In this document: in pieces, positions 7,840 to 14,738 of the stretch
Numbering within the stretch: the stretch's first letter is position 1
How the letters are laid out: every line of letters starts with the position of its first letter
Source: an uncultured Selenomonas sp.
Lineage (GTDB): Bacteria; Bacillota; Negativicutes; Selenomonadales; Selenomonadaceae
Length of the DNA: 17,856 bases
NCBI GenBank assembly: GCA_938045435.1
Contig: CALIBA010000336.1
Location: 1-17,856 of the forward strand
Reading direction: 5' to 3'
The notes under the pieces: model-generated
Told to the model about the DNA's origin: nothing
The model's input: the letters and a program-made list of their open reading frames with translations, nothing else
Database searches by the model: none
Program-made: the position numbers and the translations under genes

Positions 7840-8385
7840 TTAGCCCTTCTCTACTTCGATCAGTGCATACTTTCCATCGTTGCGCCGATAAACAATATTC
7901 ACTTCCTCTGTATCCGCATTGCGGAAAACGAAAAAGTGGTGGTTCACCAAATTCATCTGCATGATCGCTTCTTGAATATCCATCGGCTGCAAAGCGAAGC
8001 GTTTCGTCTTGACAACCGGATAGAAATCCTCATCCTCCGGAAGCGGCTGTACAAAAGTTTCCACTGCCTCTGCCTTAAATCCACCATGACGGAAACGGCG
8101 CTCCAATTTTGTTTTCTGTTTGCGAATCTGACGTTCGAGCTTCTCGATGACAAGGTCAATCGAGCTGTACATATCCTCTGAATGCTCTTCCCCACGCAGC
8201 AAAACCCCGCCGACAATGGGAGCAGTCACTTCCACCTTATGATGTTTCCCCTCAACCGAGAGCAAGACAGCAATATCGCCTACGTTATCGAAATACTTCA
8301 TAATCTTGCCCACACGCTTTTCCACATAGTCACGGAGCGCAGGCGTAACCTCGACATTCTTCCCTCGAATCGTGAATGCAGCCAT
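7840..8385 (-). CDS. hpf: Long-form ribosome hibernation promoting factor HPF
   Basis: Long HPF binds the 30S decoding region and joins two ribosomes into inactive 100S dimers in stationary phase or stress. The 181-residue product has an S30AE N-terminal domain (about 1-98) that ends in a highly basic helix (QIRKQKTKLERRFRH). A variable linker leads to the C-terminal dimerisation domain (about 125-178) with VVKTKRFALQPM, QEAIMQMNLVNHHFFVFRN and VNIVYRRNDGKYALIE. AAAGGGG lies about 9 nt before the ATG. It has its own promoter candidate about 100 bp upstream (8485-8513), a hairpin in the leader (8410-8439) and a terminator immediately after the stop. I am very confident of this call. Confidence 0.96.
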   Translation of the reverse strand: MAAFTIRGKNVEVTPALRDYVEKRVGKIMKYFDNVGDIAVLLSVEGKHHKVEVTAPIVGGVLLRGEEHSEDMYSSIDLVIEKLERQIRKQKTKLERRFRHGGFKAEAVETFVQPLPEDEDFYPVVKTKRFALQPMDIQEAIMQMNLVNHHFFVFRNADTEEVNIVYRRNDGKYALIEVEKG

Positions 8386-8409
8386 GAAACACAGCCCCTT
8401 TCTGCTGTC

Positions 8410-8439
8410 GGGAGCGCTTTATTTTTAAGAATCGCTCCC
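8410..8439 (-). promoter_or_regulatory. Hairpin in the hpf leader
   Basis: Perfect 7-bp arms GGGAGCG and CGCTCCC (8410-8416 and 8433-8439) flank a 16-nt AT-rich loop. The structure lies in the predicted 5' leader about 24 nt upstream of the hpf start. It could affect message stability or translation. It has no T-run typical of an attenuator. Confidence 0.45.
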
Positions 8440-8484
8440 TCTTTTAAGTATCTATTTCGACATGGGGGAAAAAACCCCTTCCAA

Positions 8485-8513
8485 AATTCTGAATTTTTTC
8501 GGTTCTTTGTCAA
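8485..8513 (-). promoter_or_regulatory. Candidate sigma-70 promoter of hpf
   Basis: A perfect TTGACA -35 (8508-8513) and an AGAATT -10 (8485-8490) are 17 bp apart on the minus strand. The leader to the hpf ATG at 8385 would be about 90 nt and would include the 8410-8439 hairpin. Confidence 0.6.
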
Positions 8514-8670
8514 ATCCTGCATAGTTCATGCAGAAAAAACAGTTCTTTGTGCAATGTTATGGAGCGCATCACAGTATTGGTGAAAGAACCGAGAAAACAG
8601 TGTGAAATGATCCGCGTATCATGATGACCATACTAATATATGCCTGCAAACGGTATATTTACGCAAATGA

Positions 8671-8698
8671 AAAAGCCCGCTGTGTAAGCCGGGCTTTT
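8671..8698 (-). terminator. Rho-independent terminator of the cold shock gene
   Basis: On the minus strand AAAAGCCCG (8698-8690) pairs with CGGGCTTTT (8679-8671), followed by a further T and T-rich DNA. It starts 14 bp after the cold shock stop codon and is a standard compact terminator. Confidence 0.88.
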
Positions 8699-8711
8699 CG
8701 ATATGATTTCA

Positions 8712-8912
8712 TTATTCTTTCTTTATGACATTGTCTGCCTGTGGGCCTCTGGCCCCTTCAATGATGTCAAATTCAACCTCCTGTCCTTCACTGAGTGTCT
8801 TATAGCCCTCCCCCTGAATGGAGGAAAAATGCACGAACACATCCTCACCATCCTCACGCGAGATAAAGCCATATCCCTTATCTGCACTGAACCACTTTAC
8901 TTTTCCTGTCAT
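8712..8912 (-). CDS. cspA: Cold shock protein (CspA family)
   Basis: This is a 66-residue single cold shock domain protein that binds single-stranded RNA/DNA and acts as an RNA chaperone in the cytoplasm. Both RNA-binding motifs are intact: RNP1 as KGYGFI (12-17) and RNP2 as VFVHF (25-29), with the usual MTGKVKWF start and GPQADNV near the end. I chose the ATG at 8910-8912 because AAAGGAG lies 8 nt upstream; the longer reading would translate through that site. A perfect consensus promoter lies 47 bp upstream of the start and a terminator 14 bp after the stop, so it is a single-gene unit. Which csp paralogue it is cannot be told from sequence alone. Confidence 0.96.
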   Translation of the reverse strand: MTGKVKWFSADKGYGFISREDGEDVFVHFSSIQGEGYKTLSEGQEVEFDIIEGARGPQADNVIKKE

Positions 8913-8958
8913 CACTGTTGCTCCTTTCACGGACAAGCATGAATATATGCTTTATCAC

Positions 8959-8987
8959 ATTATAAAAGACCCACCTAACACTGTCAA
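8959..8987 (-). promoter_or_regulatory. Perfect consensus sigma-70 promoter of the cold shock gene
   Basis: On the minus strand TTGACA (8982-8987) and TATAAT (8959-8964) are exact consensus boxes with the ideal 17-bp spacer. Transcription should start near 8952, giving a leader of about 40 nt. Confidence 0.92.
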
Positions 8988-9049
8988 TGGTCTTTAGGAG
9001 AACAGAAAAAGAACGAGTATTCATATAGTTCGACATTTTTTTACCGTTG

Positions 9050-9077
9050 GTATATTGGTTTACAAAAACCAATATAC
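9050..9077. terminator. 12-bp perfect hairpin after the glycosylation operon
   Basis: GTATATTGGTTT (9050-9061) and AAACCAATATAC (9066-9077) form a perfect 12-bp stem with a 4-nt loop. It starts 23 bp after the stop of the last glycosyltransferase gene, where a terminator is expected. Read on the minus strand there is no T-run, so it may instead stabilise the 3' end, or serve as a protein-binding dyad upstream of the cold shock promoter. Confidence 0.5.
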
Positions 9078-9100
9078 TTCACGCTGTACAAGAGTGCAAA

Positions 9101-11857
9101 TCAGAGCTTCGGAAAGTACCGTTCCACGCGTTTTAGCCGCTCTCGTTCAAGTTCCTCCCGCCGCGCAAATAGATCCTGATATGCCGCAATGTATTCATCC
9201 ACATGCTGATCCAGCAGGCGATGCTCTTTCACATAGCGATAGGCATTCTCCGCAAGGCGTACCCGAAGCTCAGGACGCTCAATCAGATTGGCAAGTTTCT
9301 CTGAAAAGTCCCGTGTGCTCTGATAAATCAGTCCCGTCTTCCCGTCACGCACCTTCTTTCCATAGACAACAGGCGATGCCAATACCGCCACACCATGCCC
9401 CGCTGCCTCAATGAACTTCAGATCCGATTTAGCGCGGTTGAATATGTTGTCATTCAGCGGTAAAAGGGCAATGTCTGAAGCATGCAGTGCGGCCGTATAG
9501 ACCTCATAGGGCGCAATGACATCCCCATCCTTTGTGCCCCCTGCAAACCACTTCTGCGATGTCTGCAGCGCCTCATAGAATGCATGATCCGATGCAACGC
9601 GGAAATACAGACGATCTCCATAGGTTTGGATGGCCTCGTTGATCGCCGGCATGAGCGGTGCCCAATCCTCCTGGCGGTTGAATGCGCCAAAAAAGATATT
9701 TACACGCTCATTGGCAAGGTCATAATTTCTCTGTTCAGGCAATATTTCAAGCTGATTTTCAAAGAGCAGAACATACGGATTAAATTCCCGGAAAAAATCA
9801 GCAAGTGTCTGTGTTGAAGTCTGCACCGCAGAAACGGCACGATAGGCAAAATGATTGGATGCGGCAAGTTCTGGCCAACGAGAAGGGTGATCGTCCACCT
9901 CATGCAGTATGATATTTCCTTGCATGCCACTTTGTGCAAACAGTCTGGTATTCTGCTGTTTTGCGGGAAACCGTACACGTTGGAATAAAATCAGGGTTTC
10001 CCACATGTGAGTGACATCATAAATCTCAAGCTGTGCATCCCCTTCTCTGATGCATCCGCTTAACGTAACTGCACCGCGCTGCATACAACGAAAAAGAGCA
10101 TTCATCACACGCATATTTGCAATCGGTTCTTCTGACCGACACATCACAACGATCGGAAGTGCTGCAACCCCTGTTTGATATTCCCGCCGCACATCCGGTG
10201 AAGCCTGTGGTAAAAGGGGTTCAATAAATTCTTTACACTCCTCCTCAAGATGAGAAATGCCCATCTGATAATCCTCTTCCTTCTCCAAAAAGAGGTGTCT
10301 GCGCCAATACTCCCCCATTAAACGCCGCCACTCGATGCGGCTGCGAACAACAACATCAATATTCTGCCCCTCCTGGTCTGCATGACGGCGATACAGACTG
10401 AGCGGGCGGGAAAATATCATACAATCCCCACGCTCCAGCAGCTGCAACCACATGGCACAGTCCGAAAGAACCGTATATCCTCTTGATTCGGCTCTCCAGT
10501 AATGATGCGTGAGATCGCGCCGACGAAAGAGCACAGCAGATGGTTCACCAAGAAAATTCATCTGATCCATGAGGGTCACTTTACCTACCTTGTTTCCATC
10601 CAATATACGATGGTTTCCGTATAGGAAGGGGAGATGATCCCGCATCCCCAAAAAGTTTCCCCGCCCATCAATGGTACCCCGCCGGGATGTGACAAGGGTG
10701 ACGTTCGGATGCTGAAAAAAAGCATCTACCATGACCGTCAGCTTATCCGGCAGCAGGATGTCATCATCCATACACCATTGGAGAAATTCTCCCCGTGCGA
10801 GATGTTCAAATGGCATAAAATTCTCTGCCTTGGTTTTTGCCGCGCGGTTCCTGACATAGCGCACGCGTATATCATCCCGGTAGTTCTGCATCAGCGTCTC
10901 AGTGCGATCATCCGTCCCATTATCGCAAATGATGATCTCGATGTTCGGGTAGATCTGTGCCCGTGCACTTTCAAGCGTCTCCTTAAAAAATGCGGGGCGA
11001 TTATATGTTGGAATCATAATACTGACAAGCGGTGCAGATAGGAGTGCGCTGCGGCAAGTAGCTCTAATGAGTGAACGTCCCTGCTTCCAGTCAATCGCCA
11101 TAAGAGCATCTGTCCAAAGTTTTTCGGGAACGCCAATATCCAGTCCCCAGCGCTCCAGCAGGATCAGACGCGCAGTGGTTTTTTCTGTGATAAACAGATC
11201 ATATATATCTGCCCCTTCATGCGGCAGATATGCCGGTGCGCGAAGTAAATGATAGCCTGCGCATCGAAGGCGGAACGAAAGATCAATATCCTCCCCGCCC
11301 GTCTCTAAAAAATCCTCAGAAAAGCCCCCCGTCTGCATAAAAATACTACGCCGTACCAGCAGCGCAAAATTTTCAAGAAAAAGCCCCTCTGACGCGCCCG
11401 TTAAATGCTTGCGCAACCAGACAGATAACGTCTTTCCCTCTACCTCTTCCATATAAGCAGCATTGATATATTGCCAACTATAAATTGTACGATTGGTAAA
11501 AGGGCCGACGGCACCAACGTGTTCATCAATCACAAGTGCATCGAGCATTGTAAGCAAGGCATCCTTTTGCAGAAGAATCCCTTCACGTAAAAAGAGAATC
11601 GCCTCACGCGATGTACTTTTTGCCCCCCAGTTATAAAGCTGCGCAAGGGACTCTGTATCTCTCAGCAGTACCCGCACATCCGGAAAGTCCGAAAGAATCT
11701 CTTGCGTGACAGAGGCATGCGATGTGGATGATACAACAACGATGTCTGCCTCTATGTCGCACGTACGGCAAGCGGTCACTATCGCCTGCACTGATGCCTT
11801 TAAATACCGCCCTTCCTCTGTCACCGCAAGGATAATGTCAAGATTCTGCTGCAACAA
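9101..11857 (-). CDS. Three-domain glycosyltransferase: two GT2-like domains plus GT4-like C-terminus
   Basis: This 918-residue cytoplasmic glycosyltransferase probably builds a glycan on a protein or surface carrier. Domain 1 (about 7-240) is GT2-like with GGEDIDLSFRLRCAGY (187-202), but where a GT2 DxD is expected it has FLREG (89-93), so it may be degenerate. Domain 2 (about 277-500) is a standard GT2 fold: VSIMIPTYNRP, DNGTDDRTE and the metal-binding DDD at 364-366. The C-terminal part (about 715-900) looks GT4-like, with KSDLKFIEAAGHGVAVLASPVVYG and a DGKTGLIY segment. The first codon appears to be TTG at 11857, with GGGGAGG about 9 nt upstream; the next codon is also TTG. It follows its paralogue by 23 bp, and the first 550 residues align with that protein throughout. 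Sugar and acceptor are unknown. Confidence 0.85.
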   Translation of the reverse strand: MLQQNLDIILAVTEEGRYLKASVQAIVTACRTCDIEADIVVVSSTSHASVTQEILSDFPDVRVLLRDTESLAQLYNWGAKSTSREAILFLREGILLQKDALLTMLDALVIDEHVGAVGPFTNRTIYSWQYINAAYMEEVEGKTLSVWLRKHLTGASEGLFLENFALLVRRSIFMQTGGFSEDFLETGGEDIDLSFRLRCAGYHLLRAPAYLPHEGADIYDLFITEKTTARLILLERWGLDIGVPEKLWTDALMAIDWKQGRSLIRATCRSALLSAPLVSIMIPTYNRPAFFKETLESARAQIYPNIEIIICDNGTDDRTETLMQNYRDDIRVRYVRNRAAKTKAENFMPFEHLARGEFLQWCMDDDILLPDKLTVMVDAFFQHPNVTLVTSRRGTIDGRGNFLGMRDHLPFLYGNHRILDGNKVGKVTLMDQMNFLGEPSAVLFRRRDLTHHYWRAESRGYTVLSDCAMWLQLLERGDCMIFSRPLSLYRRHADQEGQNIDVVVRSRIEWRRLMGEYWRRHLFLEKEEDYQMGISHLEEECKEFIEPLLPQASPDVRREYQTGVAALPIVVMCRSEEPIANMRVMNALFRCMQRGAVTLSGCIREGDAQLEIYDVTHMWETLILFQRVRFPAKQQNTRLFAQSGMQGNIILHEVDDHPSRWPELAASNHFAYRAVSAVQTSTQTLADFFREFNPYVLLFENQLEILPEQRNYDLANERVNIFFGAFNRQEDWAPLMPAINEAIQTYGDRLYFRVASDHAFYEALQTSQKWFAGGTKDGDVIAPYEVYTAALHASDIALLPLNDNIFNRAKSDLKFIEAAGHGVAVLASPVVYGKKVRDGKTGLIYQSTRDFSEKLANLIERPELRVRLAENAYRYVKEHRLLDQHVDEYIAAYQDLFARREELERERLKRVERYFPKL

Positions 11858-11880
11858 ACACGAACGCCTCCCCTATTCCA

Positions 11881-13563
11881 TCATAGATTATAACAATCCT
11901 CAAGTGCTTGACGTAAATAAGGCTCTACCGTATGAGAGAGCGGCACATAACGTTTACTCAGCTCCTTGATCTTCTGCAGACCCCTATGATAATTTTCCTC
12001 TGAAAGAATATTGCTGTCTCTATATTCTTCCATCAGCTTTTTCCATTCAACAATAGCATGGATCGGGCCATTGCGCTGTGCGCTCTCTTGTGCTCCATGC
12101 CGACGACATAAGCCCAGTGCCTGTGTGAATATGACACAATCGCCCTGCGTAAGAAAATGCAGCCACATCGCAATGTCTACGAGGAATTGGTGCCCCTTCG
12201 CTACAATTGTTTCTGCGATTTTTATATCACCCGTACGCTTATAGAGCACAATGGATGGCTCTCCAATAAAGTTAGAACACTCCATCAATGCAGTTCTTCC
12301 AATATCTGTACCGGAGAGCACTTCATAGGAACCATGCAGAGACATGGGTACATTCCACATGCCCATAAAATGCCCTTCTGCATCAATTACGCCTCTTTGC
12401 GATGTCACAAGCGTTACATTGGGATGCCGTAAAAAAGCATCGACCATTAGGGTCAGCTTATCCGGCAGGAGCATATCATCATCCATCAGCCACTGAATAT
12501 AATCTCCCTGCGCAAGAGGTTCAAACAGAAGATGATGTTCTTCTTTTGGCGAGTTCGTTCGATCACGTACATAGCGTATGCGCCGATCTGCAAGATAGCC
12601 CTGTACCAGCTGCTCTGTACGATCATCTGTCCCAAAATCACCGATGATGATCTCAATATTAGGATAGGTCTGGGCCAATGCGCTCTCAAGCGCTTCCCTA
12701 AAGTATGCCGGACGATTATAGGTCATAAGGAAGATACTGACAAGCGGGGCACGCAGCAGCACGCTGCGGCAGGTCGCATGGATCAGGGAGGAATCCTGCT
12801 GCCAATCGATCGCCATCAGTGCCTTCTGCCAAAGAGATTCCGGCAAACCTATATCAAGTCCCCATGCCTGCAATAAAAGGGGGCGAGACTTTGTGCGTAC
12901 CATATCACAGACACGATAAAGTTCCGTGTCTATATGCGGCAAATAAACAGGCACGCGCAGGAGTTGATAGCCCCTGCACTTGAGGCGAAATGAAAGATCT
13001 ATATCTTCCCCGCCAACCCATGGAAAATCAGTACAAAATCTGCCTGCTCCATCAAATACATCACGGCGCACAAGGAGTGCAAAATTCTCCAGGAAAAGAC
13101 TATCCGTTGGTTCTGTCCAAGACCGCTTCAGCGCAGCAGACGGCTCCACTCCATCTGCTGCGAGACGCTCGGCATTGAGATACTGCCATTCGTAAACCGT
13201 ACGATTGGTAAAAGGGCCAACAGCACCAATGTGCTCATCGGCTGCAAGTGCCTTGTACAGTGCCTGCAGTACTTCTTTTTGAAGGAGAACCCCTTCCCGC
13301 AAAAAGAGAATGGCATCGCCTGTCGCCCCATCTGCCCCGCAGTTATAAAGCTGCGCAAGGGACTCTGTATCTCTCACGAAAACATGCAAATGAGTCCAAG
13401 CAGAAAGCTGCTCCCTAGCAGCCGTCTCTTTGGACGCAGGAGCAACAACAAAAAACTCTGCCTCCATATCCAAATCGGCAGAAACGGCGATTGCTGCCCC
13501 TACCGATGCATGCAGATACGCCGCCCCCTCTGTCACCGCAAGAACAATACTGAGACGCTTCAT
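11881..13563 (-). CDS. Two-domain GT2-like glycosyltransferase
   Basis: This is a 560-residue paralogue of the next gene without its GT4-like tail. The N-terminal domain (about 4-235) has the shared RDTESLAQLYN, AVGPFTNRT and GGEDIDLSFRLKCRGY (184-199) segments but lacks an obvious DxD. The second domain (about 274-500) is GT2: VSIFLMTYNRP, DFGTDDRTE and DDD at 361-363. The last 60 residues are probably helical. The ATG overlaps the stop of the preceding TPR gene by 4 nt (ATGA), so translation is likely coupled. Nucleotides 13340-13376 are identical to 11628-11664 in the sister gene. A role in protein or surface glycosylation fits the operon; the sugar is unknown. Confidence 0.85.
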   Translation of the reverse strand: MKRLSIVLAVTEGAAYLHASVGAAIAVSADLDMEAEFFVVAPASKETAAREQLSAWTHLHVFVRDTESLAQLYNCGADGATGDAILFLREGVLLQKEVLQALYKALAADEHIGAVGPFTNRTVYEWQYLNAERLAADGVEPSAALKRSWTEPTDSLFLENFALLVRRDVFDGAGRFCTDFPWVGGEDIDLSFRLKCRGYQLLRVPVYLPHIDTELYRVCDMVRTKSRPLLLQAWGLDIGLPESLWQKALMAIDWQQDSSLIHATCRSVLLRAPLVSIFLMTYNRPAYFREALESALAQTYPNIEIIIGDFGTDDRTEQLVQGYLADRRIRYVRDRTNSPKEEHHLLFEPLAQGDYIQWLMDDDMLLPDKLTLMVDAFLRHPNVTLVTSQRGVIDAEGHFMGMWNVPMSLHGSYEVLSGTDIGRTALMECSNFIGEPSIVLYKRTGDIKIAETIVAKGHQFLVDIAMWLHFLTQGDCVIFTQALGLCRRHGAQESAQRNGPIHAIVEWKKLMEEYRDSNILSEENYHRGLQKIKELSKRYVPLSHTVEPYLRQALEDCYNL

Positions 13564-14465
13564 GACTTAATGGTCTTCAGCAAGAGGAAGTCCGTTCTTC
13601 TCATTTGCGCGGCGACACGCAGTGCCTTATCCTGCTCTCCCATCTCATGCAATAGGAGCGCCATATTCCGCAACGTCTCGCTGCTGCCGGGATCAAGGCG
13701 CAGCGCCTCTGTGAGCAGATATTTTGCCCCTTCATAGTCGTTTTCGGCATAGGCAAAGCCCGCAAATGCATTCAGCGCACGAAGCTTGTCACGCGGGCGA
13801 ATATCCTGTGACAGGACCTGTGCAGCCTTTTCCTGTGCATGAAAAGAATCTGCCGTAGGCGTATGCGCTTTCATCTCTTGTGTTTTAGCAGACGGTGAGT
13901 GCACCGGTTCTTCCTTTGGCTTTGGCATTTCTCCCATGCCGAGGAATGCCGCAAGATAGGGATAATCGCGCTTCGTTCGCGCCGCATCAAGGCGTGCATC
14001 AAGCCCTGCACGGCGATCAATTTCCTTGCGCTGCGCATCTGTAAGATTCGCATTCTGCACTGAAATCAGATGGTCATAAATCTTCAGTGCATCTTCTATG
14101 CGCTTCTCACGCTGACAGATCCGCGCAAGCAAGATGCGCACATCAATATGATCTGGCGTACGCGTAAGCGTTGCCGTAACCCAGTCAGCAGCGCGCTCAT
14201 AGTCGCCAAGCTCAAAATACGCCCGTGCAATATCGCCAAAAACACTCTCCGGCGGCTCTTTCCCCTCAGCAAGTATATCAGCACAGGTATTAATCGCCTC
14301 AGCATACGCCTCCTTTTCCATCAGTCCCCGGATCTTGTCTGCATTGACACTTTTCTGCTGCTGTTCCATTTCCATCGTTCCTTCCTCTTTTGTCTGCCAA
14401 ACATCTTCTCTTTGCTGTCGTTTCCGACGCAGTTTCGTTTTTCGATGTTTCTTATTCTTCTTCAT
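13560..14465 (-). CDS. TPR-repeat protein of the glycosylation operon
   Basis: This is a 301-residue soluble protein. The first 16 residues are extremely basic (MKKNKKHRKTKLRRKR). TPR-like helix pairs follow at about 42-137 (including YAEAINTCADILAEG, DIARAYFELGDYERAADWV and DALKIYDHLI). A linker of low complexity leads to C-terminal TPRs (about 230-290, with AYAENDYEGAKYLLTEALRLDPG). The start ATG (14463-14465) has GGGAG about 10 nt upstream and overlaps the end of the SPINDLY gene by 14 nt; a longer reading would run through that gene in another frame. The stop overlaps the next glycosyltransferase start. It may be a scaffold or specificity factor for the glycosyltransferases, which is inference from context. 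The basic tail could bind nucleic acid or membrane. Confidence 0.78.
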   Translation of the reverse strand: MKKNKKHRKTKLRRKRQQREDVWQTKEEGTMEMEQQQKSVNADKIRGLMEKEAYAEAINTCADILAEGKEPPESVFGDIARAYFELGDYERAADWVTATLTRTPDHIDVRILLARICQREKRIEDALKIYDHLISVQNANLTDAQRKEIDRRAGLDARLDAARTKRDYPYLAAFLGMGEMPKPKEEPVHSPSAKTQEMKAHTPTADSFHAQEKAAQVLSQDIRPRDKLRALNAFAGFAYAENDYEGAKYLLTEALRLDPGSSETLRNMALLLHEMGEQDKALRVAAQMRRTDFLLLKTIKS

Positions 14466-14586
14466 CTGAATACCGCTCCCATATCGTCTGGTACGCCTCC
14501 TCCATGGAACGTATATATCCGGTGCCATCCATCAAAGGCGATGATTTCATCATCCCCTGCAGTGCGGCGGTTTTCTGTTCTTCGGT
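14452..14586 (-). pseudogene. 3' end of a SPINDLY-type O-GlcNAc transferase gene, cut at the join
   Basis: Translation of the minus strand gives 44 residues ending in EEE and TAA. The segment SSPLMDGTGYIRSMEEAYQTIWERY matches my recollection of the C-terminal end of bacterial SPINDLY/OGT-like TPR glycosyltransferases, which transfer N-acetylglucosamine or another sugar to Ser/Thr. The frame is open up to 14586, where in-frame TGA and TAG (14587-14592) appear exactly at the boundary with foreign sequence. The rest of the gene is absent, so I list it as broken, though it is probably intact in the source genome. It overlaps the TPR gene by 14 nt and would be upstream in the same operon. The short length limits confidence. 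Confidence 0.7.
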
Positions 14587-14591
14587 TCACT
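14587..14591. other. Junction between two DNAs of different origin
   Basis: Left of this point the SPINDLY reading frame is open and the codon use is Selenomonas-like. To the right the frame stops, a Correia-like element begins, and the following genes are GC-rich and proteobacterial. The exact base cannot be fixed, but it must lie close to 14,586-14,591. Confidence 0.7.
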
Positions 14592-14697
14592 ATAGCCATC
14601 CACCGAAAGCCTCATACTGTGTTGCGTCGCCTCGCCGTACAACCGCGTACTGTCTTCAGCGACGCGCCTTGTCTGAAACTTTCGGTGGATGGCTATA
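14591..14697. mobile_element. Correia-like miniature inverted-repeat element (107 bp)
   Basis: Perfect 19-bp terminal inverted repeats (TATAGCCATCCACCGAAAG at 14591-14609, its complement at 14679-14697) enclose a core with TTGCGTCGCCTCGCCGTAC and CGCCTTGTCTGA. Neisseria Correia elements, from memory, are about 104-108 or 154-158 bp, start TATAG, insert at TA, and have a very similar core (GCCTCGCC, GCCGTAC, GTACTGTCT, CGCCTTGTC). Length, TATA ends and core all fit; the inverted-repeat sequence itself differs. It carries no gene. Such elements can supply promoters or terminators, and this one lies 41 bp beyond the stop of the next gene. Confidence 0.75.
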
Positions 14698-14738
14698 TTA
14701 CGGATACGCCAGGCAGGGGAGGGCAGCGCGGCAGCGCG

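Larger units (their letters stand above)
8386..8711. other. Intergenic region between hpf and the cold shock gene
   Basis: I see no gene in these 326 bases. The region holds the cold shock gene's terminator (8671-8698), the candidate hpf promoter (8485-8513), a leader hairpin (8410-8439), a 6-bp-stem hairpin (8517-8533), and a repeated GTTCTTTGT (8502-8510 and 8542-8550). The first copy lies within a 9-bp arm that pairs with an inverted arm at 8583-8591. Positions 8600-8670 show nothing further that I can support. Confidence 0.65.

Noticed and set aside
14671..14677. GTCTGAA resembling the core of the Neisseria DNA uptake sequence
   Set aside because: Only the 7-base core is present, once, inside the element. 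I saw no full 10-12 base uptake sequence in the proteobacterial part, so no uptake signal is claimed.
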